Origin: Cellulomonas sp. SLBN-39
Lineage (GTDB): Bacteria > Actinomycetota > Actinomycetes > Actinomycetales > Cellulomonadaceae
Assembly: GCF_006715865.1 (NCBI RefSeq)
Contig: NZ_VFOA01000001.1
Span: 3,968,001 to 4,032,000 of the forward strand
Direction: 5' to 3'
DNA length: 64,000 bases
Shown here: positions 47,167-56,085 of the stretch, one piece after another
Position numbering within the stretch: the first letter of the stretch is position 1
Layout: each line of letters begins with the position of its first letter
Made by a program: the position numbers and the translations under genes
Notes under the pieces: generated by a model
The model's input: the letters and a program-made list of their open reading frames with translations, nothing else
Databases searched by the model: none
Told to the model about the DNA's origin: nothing

Positions 47167-48090
47167 TCACGCCCGCGGGTGTGCGAGTCGGTACGCCGAA
47201 CGGAGCCGTTCGGCGGAGACGTGGGTGTAGCGCTGCGTCGTCGCCAGGCTGGAGTGCCCGAGCATCTCCTGCACGGAGCGCAGGTCCGACCCGCCCTCCA
47301 GCAGGTGCGTCGCCGCCGTGTGGCGCAGCGCGTGCGGAGCGACGTCGTCCACGCCCGCCACCGCGGCGAGCGCGTGCACCACCGCACGCACGGTGCGCTG
47401 GTCCACGCGACCGCCCCGCCGACCCAGCAGGAGGGCCGCACCGGTGGCGGGTCCGACGAGCTGCGGGCGAGCCACGTCGAGCCAGGTCCGCAGCGCGTCA
47501 CGCGCAGGCAGCCCGAACGGCACGACGCGCTCCTTGTCCCCCTTGCCGACGACCCGCAGCAGGCGGTCGTCGAGATCGACGTCGTGGACGTCGGCCCCGC
47601 ACAGCTCGCCGACGCGGACGCCCGTGGCGTAGAGGACCTCGACCGCCACCCAGTCCCGCACGTGCACCGGGTCGCCGTCGGAGGCGCGCCCACGGGCGAC
47701 GTCCAGCAGCCGGGCGACCGGCTCCTGGGCAAGGACCACGGGCAGCGTGCCGCCGGTGCGCGCAGCCGCGAGCCGCTGCGTGGGGTCCGTGGCGAGGCGG
47801 GCCGTGTGCGTCGCCCACCCGAAGAACGTGCGCGCGGCCGCCGAGCGGCGTGCCAGCGTGGCCCGGGCGTTGCGCTCGGCCTGGGCGGCGAGCCAGGCGC
47901 GCAGCACCGGCAGGTCGACCTGGTCCAGGCGGGACCGGCCCTGGCGGACCGCGAAGTCGAGCAGCTGCCGCACGTCGCCGACGTAGGCGCGCACCGTGTG
48001 CTCGGACAGGCCCCGCTGGGCCCGCAGGTGCAGGGCGAAGTCGGCGAGCAGGCGCTCGCGTGCGGGCGCCCCCGCCGTGACCTCTGCCAT
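47167..48090 (-). CDS. xerC: Tyrosine recombinase XerC
   Basis: A 307-residue site-specific recombinase that resolves chromosome dimers with XerD. The N-terminal SAM-like domain (LSEHTVRAYVGDVRQLLDFA) is followed by the catalytic domain with ATGVRVGEL (Arg), KGDKERVVPFG (Lys), PHALRHTAATHLLEGG (His-x-x-Arg) and LGHSSLATTQRYTHVS (His and nucleophile Tyr). The ATG at 48090 has AGGGGA eight bases upstream. An ATG two codons earlier (48096) would put that site too close. The xerC-sigma order is conserved in actinobacteria. Confidence 0.96.
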   Translation of the reverse strand: MAEVTAGAPARERLLADFALHLRAQRGLSEHTVRAYVGDVRQLLDFAVRQGRSRLDQVDLPVLRAWLAAQAERNARATLARRSAAARTFFGWATHTARLATDPTQRLAAARTGGTLPVVLAQEPVARLLDVARGRASDGDPVHVRDWVAVEVLYATGVRVGELCGADVHDVDLDDRLLRVVGKGDKERVVPFGLPARDALRTWLDVARPQLVGPATGAALLLGRRGGRVDQRTVRAVVHALAAVAGVDDVAPHALRHTAATHLLEGGSDLRSVQEMLGHSSLATTQRYTHVSAERLRSAYRLAHPRA

Positions 48091-48108
48091 GAACATGTCC
48101 CCTAAGGT

Positions 48109-48122
48109 GACGGTCGACCGTC
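48109..48122. promoter_or_regulatory. 14-bp palindrome upstream of xerC
   Basis: GACGGTCGACCGTC is perfectly self-complementary and lies 19 bases upstream of the xerC ATG at 48090. It could be an operator or, if transcribed, a short hairpin before the ribosome binding site. Confidence 0.45.
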
Positions 48123-48150
48123 CAGTCGACAAGGCGCAAGAATCGTTCGA

Positions 48151-48199
48151 GGGACCCGGTCGGTCCGGTTGCGGCGACGATGTCCGGTTACCGGGTCCC
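48151..48199 (-). terminator. Long-loop inverted repeat downstream of dprA
   Basis: GGGACCCGGT (48151-48160) is complementary to ACCGGGTCCC (48190-48199), with 29 bases between. It starts 25 bases after the dprA stop. It may be a terminator, although the loop is large. Confidence 0.35.
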
Positions 48200-48223
48200 G
48201 ATTCCCACGAACGCCGTATTTTT

Positions 48224-49495
48224 TCATCCTCGGCCCCGCTCACCCCGCGGACGCGCCGCCCATCCGGCCCCCACCCTGCGGACCAGCCCCTCCAGCTCGA
48301 GGGTGCCGAGCGCAGCGCGCACCTCCGCCAGGCTCGACCCGGCCCGCGCGGCGAGCTCGCCGGGCTCGAGCGCACCGCGGCGCGGGACGTGCTCCAGCAC
48401 GCGGGCCGCGACGGGGTCCAGGCCGTCCCCCGGCGCCCGGGTCGGCTCCTCGCCGGGCCCACCGTCGAGGGGTCCGACGAGCTCGAGCACCTCGGCCACG
48501 TCGGTGACCAGCACGGCCACGCCGTCGCGCACGAGCCGGTGGCACCCCGCCGACGCCGCCGACGTCACCGGGCCCGGGACCGCGCCGACCGGGCGCAGCA
48601 GCCGCGCGGCGTGGTGCGCGGTGCTCGCCGCACCCGAGCGCCAGGCGGCCTCGACGACGACCGTCGCGTCGGCGAGCGCCGCGATGAGGCGGTTGCGCTG
48701 CAGGAACCGGCTGCGGGTCGGTGCCGCACCGGGCGGGACCTCGGAGACCACGGCACCTCCGGTGCGCACCACCTCCTCGAGGAGCCGGGCGTTGCCCGCC
48801 GGGTAGGCGCGGTCCACGCCGCCTGCCAGGACCACGACGGTGCGGCCGTCGCCGGCGAGCGCACCGCGGTGGGCGGCCGCGTCGATCCCGTACGCGCCGC
48901 CGGACACCACACCGAGGCCCGCCGCGACGAGGCCCACCGCGAGGTCGACGGCGACACGCTCGCCGTAGGAGGTGCTGGCACGCGCCCCGACGAGGGCGAC
49001 ACCCGGGGTGGGGACGGCGCGGGGTTCGCCGCGGACCCACAGGGCGAACGGAGCGGCGGGGCCCAGGTCGTCGAGCCGTGCCGGCCAGTGCGGGTCGCCG
49101 GGCACGACGAGGTGGGCACCGGCCCGGGCACCGGCGCGGGCCAGGGCCGGGGTGTCGACGCGGGGGCGTCGCGCCGCCCAGCGGTCGAGCGCGCGGGTCA
49201 GGCGGGCACGCGCCGGGGGCGCGAGGTCGGAGCCGGCCCCGAGGAGGTCCCAGTCGGCGCTCCCGGTGAGCGACCTGTCGACCCAGTCCAGCGCGGCTGC
49301 CGCGCCGCACGCGGCGACGAGCGCCCCCGCGACCTCGTCGCCGGGCTCGACGAGCGCCGACCACACGGCCCGCGCGGCGCGGTCGCCGTGCGCGGGTGCC
49401 GGCGCCGCAGGCGAGGTCCGACCTGCTCGTGCGTGACCCGTCGGCGTCAGGTCGGGCTGCGTCAGGTCGGGCTGCGTCGCGCGAGGCGCCCTCAT
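48224..49495 (-). CDS. dprA: DNA-processing protein DprA
   Basis: A 423-residue protein that loads RecA onto single-stranded DNA in natural transformation. The Rossmann-like core contains GVALVGARASTSYGERVAVD, GLGVVSGGAYGIDAAAHRGA and NRLIAALADATVVVEA. The C-terminal part (about 345-423, RVLEHVPRRGALEPGELAARAG) is a winged-helix DprA domain. An N-terminal Pro/Thr-rich segment of about 35 residues includes a duplicated QPDLT (15-bp DNA repeat at 49446-49475). The ATG overlaps the comM stop in ATGA. Confidence 0.95.
   Translation of the reverse strand: MRAPRATQPDLTQPDLTPTGHARAGRTSPAAPAPAHGDRAARAVWSALVEPGDEVAGALVAACGAAAALDWVDRSLTGSADWDLLGAGSDLAPPARARLTRALDRWAARRPRVDTPALARAGARAGAHLVVPGDPHWPARLDDLGPAAPFALWVRGEPRAVPTPGVALVGARASTSYGERVAVDLAVGLVAAGLGVVSGGAYGIDAAAHRGALAGDGRTVVVLAGGVDRAYPAGNARLLEEVVRTGGAVVSEVPPGAAPTRSRFLQRNRLIAALADATVVVEAAWRSGAASTAHHAARLLRPVGAVPGPVTSAASAGCHRLVRDGVAVLVTDVAEVLELVGPLDGGPGEEPTRAPGDGLDPVAARVLEHVPRRGALEPGELAARAGSSLAEVRAALGTLELEGLVRRVGAGWAARPRGERGRG
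49446..49475 (-). repeat. Tandem 15-bp repeat within the dprA 5' end
   Basis: GTCAGGTCGGGCTGC occurs twice back to back (49446-49460 and 49461-49475) and duplicates QPDLT in DprA. It keeps the reading frame. Confidence 0.8.
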
Positions 49496-51012
49496 GCCCC
49501 GTGCCCCCGGGTCCGCAGCAGGAGCGCCTCGCGCACCTGGGCGCGGGACGGTGCGGTGCGACCGTCGAGATCGGCCAGCGTCCACGCCACGCGCACGACC
49601 CGGTCCATGCCGCGCAGCGACAGCGTGCCGCGGTCCACGGCGCGGTCCAGGTCGGCCACGAGCGCACGGTCGGGCCCCAGCCTCTCGCGCAGGCGCGCCC
49701 CGGGGACCTCCGCATTCGTGCGCCACCCGTGCGCGCGCCAGCGCTCCCCCTGCGCGGCCCTGGCCCGCGCCACCCGTGCGGCGACGGCCGCGGTCGGCTC
49801 GCCGGGAGCGTCGGTGGCGCGGGCGGGCGGCATCTCCAGCTGCAGGTCGACCCGGTCCAGCAGGGGGCCGGCGAGCCGGCCGAAGTAGCGGCGGCGCTGC
49901 TCGCTGCGGCACGTGCAGCCCAGCCCCTTGCCGCTGCCCCGCCCGCACGGGCAGGGGTTGGCCGCGAGCACCAGCTGGAAGCGGGCGGGGTACCGGGCCG
50001 TGCCGGCCGCGCGGTGCAGCACGAGCTCGCCCTGCTCGAGCGGCTGACGCAGGGTCTGGAGCACGGCCGGGCGGAACTCGGGCGCCTCGTCGAGGAAGAG
50101 CACACCGCGGTGGGCCCGGGAGGCGGCACCCGGGCGTGGCACCCCGGACCCGCCTCCGACGACGCTCGCGGCGGTGGCGGTGTGGTGCGGGTCCTCGAAG
50201 GGCGGCCGGCGCAGCAGACCCCGGGTGGGGTCGAAGGTGCCGGCGACGGAGTGCACGGCCGTGACCTCGACGGCGTCGGGCTCCTCGAGGTCCGGCAGCA
50301 GGCCGGGCAGTCGCGCGGCGAGCATGGTCTTCCCCGCCCCCGGCGGCCCGACCATCAGCAGGTGGTGGCCGCCGGCCGCGGCGACCTCGACACCGTGCCG
50401 GGCCTCCTCCTGGCCGAGGACGTCCGCGAGGTCGGGAGCCTGCCCGCCCGACGGCACCGCGGCCGTGACGTCGGCGACGGGCGTGACGTCCGGGACGACG
50501 ACATCGGCCCCGTGCACGGCGCACACGTGGGCGAGGCTCGTCGCGCCCACGACGTGCGCACCCGGGACGAGGGCCGCCTCGGCGGCGTTCGCGGCGGGCA
50601 CGACGACGCGCGGCAGCCCGGCCGCGACGGCTGCCGCGACCGCCGGCAGGACGCCGCGCACGGGCCGCAGACGCCCGTCGAGCCCGAGCTCGCCGACGTG
50701 CACCCACCCGGACACGGCGGCGGCGTCGACGGCCCCCGCGGCGGCGAGCGTCGCGACGGCGACCGCGAGGTCGAAGCCCGACCCGGCCTTCGGGAGGCTG
50801 GCGGGCGAGAGGTTCACCGTGATCCGTCGGTTCGGCCACGCCAGGCCGGACGACGTGACGGCGGCCCGGACCCGGTCGCGGGACTCCGCGAGCGACGCGT
50901 CGGGCAGACCGACCAGGGTGAACGCCGGCAGCGACGGGGCCAGGTGGGCCTCGACCTCGACGACGTGCCCCTCGAGGCCCAGCAGCGCGACGGCGTGCGT
51001 GCGTCCCAGCAC
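49492..51012 (-). CDS. comM: ComM/YifB-family Mg-chelatase-like AAA ATPase
   Basis: A 506-residue protein. The N-terminal ChlI-like domain contains VEVEAHLAPSLPAFTLVGLPDASLAESRDRVRAA (seen as LPAFTLVGLPDASLAESRDR). The AAA domain has Walker A VGPPGAGKTML, Walker B GVLFLDEAPEF, and a Cys motif AANPCPCGRGSGKGLGCTC. ComM-type proteins act as branch-migration helicases in transformation in other bacteria. Start GTG at 51012 follows the yraN stop directly. It overlaps dprA by four bases, and the comM-dprA order is usual. Confidence 0.95.
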   Translation of the reverse strand: MLGRTHAVALLGLEGHVVEVEAHLAPSLPAFTLVGLPDASLAESRDRVRAAVTSSGLAWPNRRITVNLSPASLPKAGSGFDLAVAVATLAAAGAVDAAAVSGWVHVGELGLDGRLRPVRGVLPAVAAAVAAGLPRVVVPAANAAEAALVPGAHVVGATSLAHVCAVHGADVVVPDVTPVADVTAAVPSGGQAPDLADVLGQEEARHGVEVAAAGGHHLLMVGPPGAGKTMLAARLPGLLPDLEEPDAVEVTAVHSVAGTFDPTRGLLRRPPFEDPHHTATAASVVGGGSGVPRPGAASRAHRGVLFLDEAPEFRPAVLQTLRQPLEQGELVLHRAAGTARYPARFQLVLAANPCPCGRGSGKGLGCTCRSEQRRRYFGRLAGPLLDRVDLQLEMPPARATDAPGEPTAAVAARVARARAAQGERWRAHGWRTNAEVPGARLRERLGPDRALVADLDRAVDRGTLSLRGMDRVVRVAWTLADLDGRTAPSRAQVREALLLRTRGHGA

Positions 51013-51369
51013 TCAGACCACCCCCGCGAGGTGCTCGACCTGGGCACGCCCGGCGCGGGGCAGCACGATCGCGAGGACGTCGACCCGCACGGACGCCGGC
51101 CGCACGTCGTGCTCGCGCAGCCAGCGCGCCGTCAGCCGCCGCACGCGGGCGAGCTTGCGTGCCGTGACCGCCTCCGCGGGCGAGCCGAACGTCGCCGACC
51201 GCCGCGTCTTGACCTCGACGGCGACGAGCTCGTCACCGTCGAGGGCGACCAGGTCGAGCTCACCGTCCGCGCACCGCCAGTTGCGGTCGAGGACCTGCCA
51301 CCCCGCGCGCTGCACCCATGCCGTCGCGACGTCCTCGCCGTACCGACCCACCGCGTCCTTCGCCTGCAC
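51013..51369 (-). CDS. yraN: YraN-family nuclease-like protein (UPF0102)
   Basis: A 118-residue protein with a PD-(D/E)XK-type core: CADGELDLVALDGDELVAVEVKTRRS (seen as DGELDLVALDG and ELVAVEVKTRRS). It is likely a small endonuclease domain of unknown target, often encoded between rnhB and comM/dprA. The GTG at 51369 has GGAGG eight bases upstream. An alternative GTG at 51390 would add seven residues. It abuts comM. Confidence 0.92.
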   Translation of the reverse strand: MQAKDAVGRYGEDVATAWVQRAGWQVLDRNWRCADGELDLVALDGDELVAVEVKTRRSATFGSPAEAVTARKLARVRRLTARWLREHDVRPASVRVDVLAIVLPRAGRAQVEHLAGVV

Positions 51370-51528
51370 CGGACCACCTCCGCCGCACACCCTGCGGTGC
51401 GGCGGGGGCCCGGCGTCGGGCGCAGGTCGCAGGCCGGGCGACGGCCACCGGCACGCACGGCTGTGGGCGGCTCGGTCGCGGCACCGCCGCGACCACCACG
51501 GGCCCGTCGGGGCACCCCCGGCATCAGG

Positions 51529-51852
51529 TCAGCGTGCGAAGCCCGTGCCGGAACCGAGGTCGAGCTCGGCCTTCGCCAGCTCCTCGACGTTGACGTCCTT
51601 GAACGTCACCACGCGCACGGACTTCACGAACCTCGCCGAGCGGTACACGTCCCACACCCAGGCGTCCACGAGCGCGAGCTCGAAGTACACCTCCCCGGCG
51701 GCGGACCGCACCTGCAGGTCGACGTGGTTGGCCAGGTAGAAGCGGCGCTCGGTCTCCACCACGTAGGAGAAGAGCCCCACGACGTCCCGGTACTCGCGGT
51801 AGAGCGCGAGCTCCATGTCGGTCTCGTAGTTCTCCAGGTCCTCGGCGCTCAC
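51529..51852 (-). CDS. DUF2469-family conserved protein
   Basis: A 107-residue protein: SAEDLENYETDMELALYREYRDVVGLFSYVVETERRFYL (seen as EDLENYETDMELALYREYRD and VVGLFSYVVETERRFYL) and the conserved VYFELALVDAWVWDVYRSARFV. This matches the DUF2469 family, which is restricted to actinobacteria and usually lies between rnhB and yraN, as here. No function is known. The GTG at 51852 gives the family start. A 160-base gap separates it from yraN. Confidence 0.92.
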   Translation of the reverse strand: MSAEDLENYETDMELALYREYRDVVGLFSYVVETERRFYLANHVDLQVRSAAGEVYFELALVDAWVWDVYRSARFVKSVRVVTFKDVNVEELAKAELDLGSGTGFAR

Positions 51853-51906
51853 CGGACCATCATCCCCCATCCCCCGCGGCCCGCCGACGTGCGCGGCCGC
51901 GGCGCG

Positions 51907-52722
51907 TCACACGTCCAGCGTGCCCGCCGCCCACGCCCCGCCCGTCGGCGCTGCGGCCTGCGGGGGCCCCGGGACGGCCTCGGGCAGGCGCCAGGACCGG
52001 CGGTGCAGCTGGCTGGGTCCGTGCTCGCGCAGCGCCGCGAGGTGGTCGGGTGCCGCGTAGCCCTTGTTCTCGTCCCACCGGTACGACGGGTGCACGCGCG
52101 CGTGCTCCACCATCAGCGCGTCCCGCTCGCACTTGGCCAGGACGCTCGCCGCCGCGACGCTCGCGCACGTGCGGTCCGCCTTGACGCGCAGGTGCACGCG
52201 CGGCGTCGGGACCGCGGTGACGAACAGGTCGTCCTGCACGCCGAACAGGTCCGGGTCCGGCGGGGTCAGCCAGTCGTGCGACCCGTCGAGGATCACGGCG
52301 TCGACGGGCCCGACCACCGCGCTCACCCCGGTCAGCGCGCGCGTCGCGGCCAGCCGCAGAGCCGCCACGATGCCCCGCTCGTCGATCTCCTGGGCCGAGG
52401 CGTGCCCCACCGCGCGGGCGACGCCCCACCGGCCCAGCGCGGGCAGCAGCGCGGTCCGCGCCGCGGGCGTCAGCAGCTTGGAGTCGGCCACGCCGCGGGG
52501 CGCCGAGCGCGTGGACGCGTCCACGACGACGACACCCACGCTCACGGGACCCGCGAGCGAGCCGCGCCCCACCTCGTCCATGCCGGCGACGTACGTGCTG
52601 CCGGTGCGCAGCAGGGCCCGCTCGTGCCGCAGGTGCGGGGCGGGCCGGGTCGGGCGCCGCGCGGCACGGGCGAGCGCCGGCGCGCCCTGCGGCCCGGCGG
52701 CCGGTCCTGCGGTCGTCGTCAT
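51907..52722 (-). CDS. rnhB: Ribonuclease HII
   Basis: A 271-residue enzyme that cleaves RNA in RNA-DNA hybrids and single ribonucleotides in DNA. The N-terminal [20 protein letters not shown] holds the first Asp-Glu metal ligands, and [12 protein letters not shown] and [22 protein letters not shown] (seen as [18 protein letters not shown]) carry the others. An N-terminal Ala/Pro-rich stretch of about 40 residues and a Pro/Ala-rich tail flank the core. The ATG overlaps the lepB stop in ATGA. Confidence 0.96.
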   Translation of the reverse strand: MTTTAGPAAGPQGAPALARAARRPTRPAPHLRHERALLRTGSTYVAGMDEVGRGSLAGPVSVGVVVVDASTRSAPRGVADSKLLTPAARTALLPALGRWGVARAVGHASAQEIDERGIVAALRLAATRALTGVSAVVGPVDAVILDGSHDWLTPPDPDLFGVQDDLFVTAVPTPRVHLRVKADRTCASVAAASVLAKCERDALMVEHARVHPSYRWDENKGYAAPDHLAALREHGPSQLHRRSWRLPEAVPGPPQAAAPTGGAWAAGTLDV

Positions 52723-53612
52723 GCGGCGTCGGGCACGTTCGCGAAGGTCTCGGTCGGGTTGCGCAGCACCGTCGTGCGGTCCAGCGGCCAGACCGTCACG
52801 AAGGCCATGCCGACCACGTTGTCGACCGGCACCGACCCGCCGCCCGGACGACCCTGGTTGTAGCGGGAGTCCGACGAGTGCTGACGGTTGTCGCCCATGA
52901 CCCACAGGCTGTTCTCGGGCACGACCACGTCGAAGGCGCGCTCGCTGGGCACCGATCCCGGCGCCAGGTACGCGGTCTCGTCGAGCGCCACGCCGTTGAC
53001 CGTCACCGGCTCGCCGGGGCCGGCGCACGCCACGTGGTCGCCGGGCAGCCCGATGATGCGCTTGACGAGGTGCTCGCCGGCGTCCTGCGGGAGCAGGCCG
53101 ATGAACGTGCCGACCTCGGTGAGCGTGTCGACGACGGGCCCGCGGTCCACGACCGGCTCGGGCTGCAGCCAGCCCCCGGGGTCCTTGAACACGACGATGT
53201 CGCCGCGCCGCAGGTCGAACGGGCCGGGCGTGAGCTTGCTGACGAGGATGCGGTCGTTCTCCACGAGCGTCTCGTGCATCGACTGCGACGGGATGAAGAA
53301 CGCCTGCACGAGGAAGCTCTTGACGACGAGCGACAGCACGAGCGCGCTGACGAGGATGATGGCGGTCTCGCGCACCCAGCTCCACGCGGACCAGCGGCGC
53401 CGGTGCACGGAGGCGCGCTCGCGGCGGCGCGGCACCTGCGGCACCGGCACCCGACGGGCGCCGGCCGGGCCGTCGGTGCCCGGGGCCGGCGCGGACGCGG
53501 TCGCGCCGAACCGCGGCTCCTGCGCGGTGGTCGGCTGCCAGGGCGTCGCCCGGGTCTCGTGCTGCCACGCCGCCGGCGTCGTCCTCAGGTCATCGGGGCG
53601 TCGCTCGCTCAC
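52719..53612 (-). CDS. lepB: Signal peptidase I
   Basis: A 297-residue membrane protease that removes Sec signal peptides. About 75 basic/Pro-rich cytoplasmic residues precede one membrane helix (about 83-105). The catalytic Ser lies in [11 protein letters not shown] and the Lys in [13 protein letters not shown]. The later motif [18 protein letters not shown] is present. GTG at 53612 is the start, although the ATG/GTG choice in this region is not certain. It is followed with overlap by rnhB. Confidence 0.96.
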   Translation of the reverse strand: MSERRPDDLRTTPAAWQHETRATPWQPTTAQEPRFGATASAPAPGTDGPAGARRVPVPQVPRRRERASVHRRRWSAWSWVRETAIILVSALVLSLVVKSFLVQAFFIPSQSMHETLVENDRILVSKLTPGPFDLRRGDIVVFKDPGGWLQPEPVVDRGPVVDTLTEVGTFIGLLPQDAGEHLVKRIIGLPGDHVACAGPGEPVTVNGVALDETAYLAPGSVPSERAFDVVVPENSLWVMGDNRQHSSDSRYNQGRPGGGSVPVDNVVGMAFVTVWPLDRTTVLRNPTETFANVPDAA

Positions 53613-53735
53613 CGACTAACTGTCGCACGAGCGACGCGCACGCGTGCCGCCTCGTGCGGCGCCGGGGAGCGTGTCGCCCGCGCACGGGTGCGCGCCGTCC
53701 ACGGGCCGGGCGCCGGACGACGCGGGCAGGAACGC

Positions 53736-53773
53736 CGACGGGCGGCCACCGGTGAACCGGTGACCGCCCGTCG
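53736..53773 (-). terminator. Hairpin terminator downstream of rplS
   Basis: CGACGGGCGG then CACCGGT pair with ACCGGTG then CCGCCCGTCG around a two-base apex with one mismatch (10 + 7 bp). It lies 17 bases past the rplS stop and may end the rpsP-trmD-rplS transcript. Confidence 0.65.
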
Positions 53774-53789
53774 TCGGGTGCGCGTGCGC

Positions 53790-54155
53790 TCAGCCCTTCT
53801 TGGCCGGGACGCTGTCGCGCTTCTCCTTGATCTTCGCCTTCTTGCCGCGCAGGGCACGCAGGTAGTACAGCTTCGCGCGACGGACGTCACCGCGCGTCAC
53901 GACCTCGACCGTGTCCAGCGTCGGGGAGTTGACGGGGAACGTGCGCTCCACGCCCACGCCGAAGCTGATCTTGCGGATCGTGAAGGTCTCGCGGACACCG
54001 GCACCCTGACGGGCGATGACGACGCCCTGGAACGCCTGGACACGAGAGCGGTTGCCCTCGACGACCTTGACGTTGACCTTGAGGGTGTCGCCGGCACGGA
54101 ACTCCGGGATGTCGCTGCGCAGCGATGCTGCGTCGAGCGCGTCGAGCGTCTGCAT
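53790..54155 (-). CDS. rplS: 50S ribosomal protein L19
   Basis: A 121-residue protein at the 30S-50S interface. It has [29 protein letters not shown] (seen as [17 protein letters not shown] and [12 protein letters not shown]), [21 protein letters not shown] (seen as [19 protein letters not shown]) and a basic C-terminus [16 protein letters not shown]. Length is typical (115-120). The ATG at 54155 is in the family position. A 229-base gap separates it from trmD, so it may have its own promoter. Confidence 0.98.
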   Translation of the reverse strand: MQTLDALDAASLRSDIPEFRAGDTLKVNVKVVEGNRSRVQAFQGVVIARQGAGVRETFTIRKISFGVGVERTFPVNSPTLDTVEVVTRGDVRRAKLYYLRALRGKKAKIKEKRDSVPAKKG

Positions 54156-54260
54156 GTCGTGTCGCTTCCCCGCCCTGCCGCAGGTCAGGTACGTGATCGA
54201 CGGGCCGGCGCGCTGCGGGGCAGGGCGACGACCCGAGGGTTCGTGGTCCGGTGGTCCGGG

Positions 54261-54274
54261 CCGGGACGTCCCGG
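54261..54274 (-). promoter_or_regulatory. 14-bp palindrome in the rplS leader
   Basis: CCGGGACGTCCCGG is fully self-complementary and lies about 106 bases before the rplS ATG in the gap after trmD. It may be a hairpin in the rplS leader. Confidence 0.4.
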
Positions 54275-54384
54275 GAGGGCGTCCGGCCCGTGCGTCGTGG
54301 TCGCTCCCCCCTGCGGCAGGGAGGCGGTCGACGCACACCGACCGACCAGTCTGCCACAGCAGAGCCGGGGTGCCGAATCGCCCG

Positions 54385-55194
54385 TCAGAGCGCCGCGGGC
54401 TCCTCGCCGGCGGGCCCGCCGGTCGGCGACGGCACCAGCACGCCGTCCTCGACCACCCAGCCGGCCGCCGCGAGGACCGCGAGGTCGGTGCGGTCGAGCC
54501 CGGTGACGTCGAGGGCCGCCAGCAGGTCCGGGCGTCGGCGGGCGGTCCGCTCCAGGGCCTGGTCGCGGCGCCACCGCGCGACGCGACCGTGGTGCCCGGA
54601 CAGCAGCACCTCGGGCACGTCGCGCCCCCGCCACGAGGGCGGCTTGGTGTAGACGGGGTACTCCAGCAGCCCCGCCGCGCCGTGCGACTCCTCGACGAGC
54701 GACTCGGGGTTGCCGACGACGCCGGGCAGGAGGCGCGCGACGGCCTCGACCACGACCAGCGCCGCGACCTCGCCCCCGTTGAGCACGTAGTCCCCGAGCG
54801 AGATCTCGGTGACCCGCCCGCGGGCGGCCCGGTCCTCGACCACGCGGGCGTCGATGCCCTCGTAGCGGCCGCACGCCACGACGATCTGCTCCTCGCCGGC
54901 GAGCGCCTCGGCGGTCCGCTGCGTGAACCGCTCCCCCGCGGGCGACGGCACGAGCAGGTGGCCGGCCGGCGTGAGCACGTCGTCGAGCGCGCGCCCCCAC
55001 ACGTCGGGGCGCATGACCATGCCGGCACCGCCGCCGAACGGGGTGTCGTCGACGGTGCGGTGCCGGTCGTCGGTCCAGTCGCGCAGGTCGTGCACGCGCA
55101 GGTCGAGCAGCCCGCCGCGGCGGGCCTTGCCGACGAGCGACAGCTCCAGCGGCGCCAGGTACTCCGGGAAGATCGAGACGACGTCGACGCGCAC
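54385..55194 (-). CDS. trmD: tRNA (guanine(37)-N1)-methyltransferase
   Basis: A 269-residue SPOUT enzyme that methylates G37 to prevent frameshifting. [24 protein letters not shown] begins the trefoil-knot domain, and [31 protein letters not shown] and [18 protein letters not shown] form the AdoMet knot. [11 protein letters not shown] links to the C-terminal DNA-like domain. The GTG at 55194 lies four bases from the rimM stop. Confidence 0.98.
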   Translation of the reverse strand: MRVDVVSIFPEYLAPLELSLVGKARRGGLLDLRVHDLRDWTDDRHRTVDDTPFGGGAGMVMRPDVWGRALDDVLTPAGHLLVPSPAGERFTQRTAEALAGEEQIVVACGRYEGIDARVVEDRAARGRVTEISLGDYVLNGGEVAALVVVEAVARLLPGVVGNPESLVEESHGAAGLLEYPVYTKPPSWRGRDVPEVLLSGHHGRVARWRRDQALERTARRRPDLLAALDVTGLDRTDLAVLAAAGWVVEDGVLVPSPTGGPAGEEPAAL

Positions 55195-55198
55195 GCGC

Positions 55199-55738
55199 TC
55201 AGGCCTCGTCGTCGACGACGAGGGACGCCGCGTCGGCGGCCAGGAGCCCGCCCGGCGGGTCCAGCACGACGCGGCCGCCGGGGACGTCGACGACCGGGAC
55301 GATCGCCCGGACGAACGGCACCCGGGTGCGCTCCCCCGCCGGTTCGCGGACCACGAGGACGTCGTGCGCGGGCAGGTGCTCGAGCCCGACGACCTCGCCG
55401 AGCAGGCGCCCGTCGGCGACGTGCTCGGCGCGCAGGCCGACGAGCTGGTGCGGGTACCAGGCGTCCTCGTCGTCGTCGTCCGCGTCGGTGTCGACGACGA
55501 GCTCGACGCCGCGCAGCGCCTCGACGGCGGTGCGGTCGGACGCCCGGTCGAGCGTCACGTACCAGCGGTCCTGCGCCCGCCGCACCGACGTGAGCGTCAG
55601 CGGCCCCGCCGAGACGGGCTGCGTCGCGAAGCGGGCGCCGACGACGAGCCGCTCCTCGGGCGCGTCGGTCCGCACGTCGAGCAGCACCTCGCCGCGCAGT
55701 CCGTGCGGTCGGCCGATGCGGGCCACGGTCAGCTCCAC
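55199..55738 (-). CDS. rimM: Ribosome maturation factor RimM
   Basis: A 179-residue protein that helps 30S head maturation. The N-terminal barrel starts [16 protein letters not shown]. The PRC-barrel C-terminal half has [20 protein letters not shown] and [17 protein letters not shown] short Asp-rich insertion ([12 protein letters not shown]) sits between. The GTG at 55738 follows GGAGGAG. It is preceded by khpA across an internal hairpin. Confidence 0.95.
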   Translation of the reverse strand: MELTVARIGRPHGLRGEVLLDVRTDAPEERLVVGARFATQPVSAGPLTLTSVRRAQDRWYVTLDRASDRTAVEALRGVELVVDTDADDDDEDAWYPHQLVGLRAEHVADGRLLGEVVGLEHLPAHDVLVVREPAGERTRVPFVRAIVPVVDVPGGRVVLDPPGGLLAADAASLVVDDEA

Positions 55739-55768
55739 GAGCTCCTCCGGGGTGGTGGGGTGGGGACG

Positions 55769-55805
55769 ACGACGGCCCGGCCCCGTACGGGGTCCGGGCC
55801 GTCGT
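55769..55805 (-). promoter_or_regulatory. Long hairpin between khpA and rimM
   Basis: ACGACGGCCCGG pairs perfectly with CCGGGCCGTCGT (12 bp), and the inner CCCCGTACGGGG forms a second self-complementary stem with a one-base bulge. It lies inside a ribosomal-protein operon and may attenuate or protect the mRNA. Confidence 0.6.
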
Positions 55806-55845
55806 GCGGCACGTGCTGGGGTCGGCCTGCTGAGCGCCGGTCGGC

Positions 55846-56085
55846 TCAGCGCCGGTCGACGTCGACGACGTCGACCCGGACGGGCCCGTCCGCCGACAGG
55901 GCGCCGACGACGGTGCGCAGCGCCTTCGCGGTGCGCCCGCCGCGGCCGATGACACGGCCGAGGTCCTCGGGGTGCACGCGCACCTCGAGCATCTCGCCGC
56001 GCCGCAGGGACGACGTGCGCACGTGCACGTCGTCCGGGTGGTCGACGATGCCGCGCACCAGGTGCTCCAGCGCGTCGGCGAGCAT
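55846..56085 (-). CDS. khpA: KH-domain RNA-binding protein KhpA
   Basis: A 79-residue protein that is almost only one KH domain. The GxxG loop [17 protein letters not shown] is in the second half, after [14 protein letters not shown]. KhpA proteins bind RNA with KhpB/Jag in other Gram-positives, and the gene commonly sits between rpsP and rimM as here. The ATG overlaps the rpsP stop by one base (TGATG). Confidence 0.96.
   Translation of the reverse strand: MLADALEHLVRGIVDHPDDVHVRTSSLRRGEMLEVRVHPEDLGRVIGRGGRTAKALRTVVGALSADGPVRVDVVDVDRR

Noticed and set aside
47167-48090. xerC as an integrase of a mobile element
   Set aside because: It has the normal XerC length, context (dprA, sigma factor, rpsB) and motifs; no attachment sites or element genes flank it.
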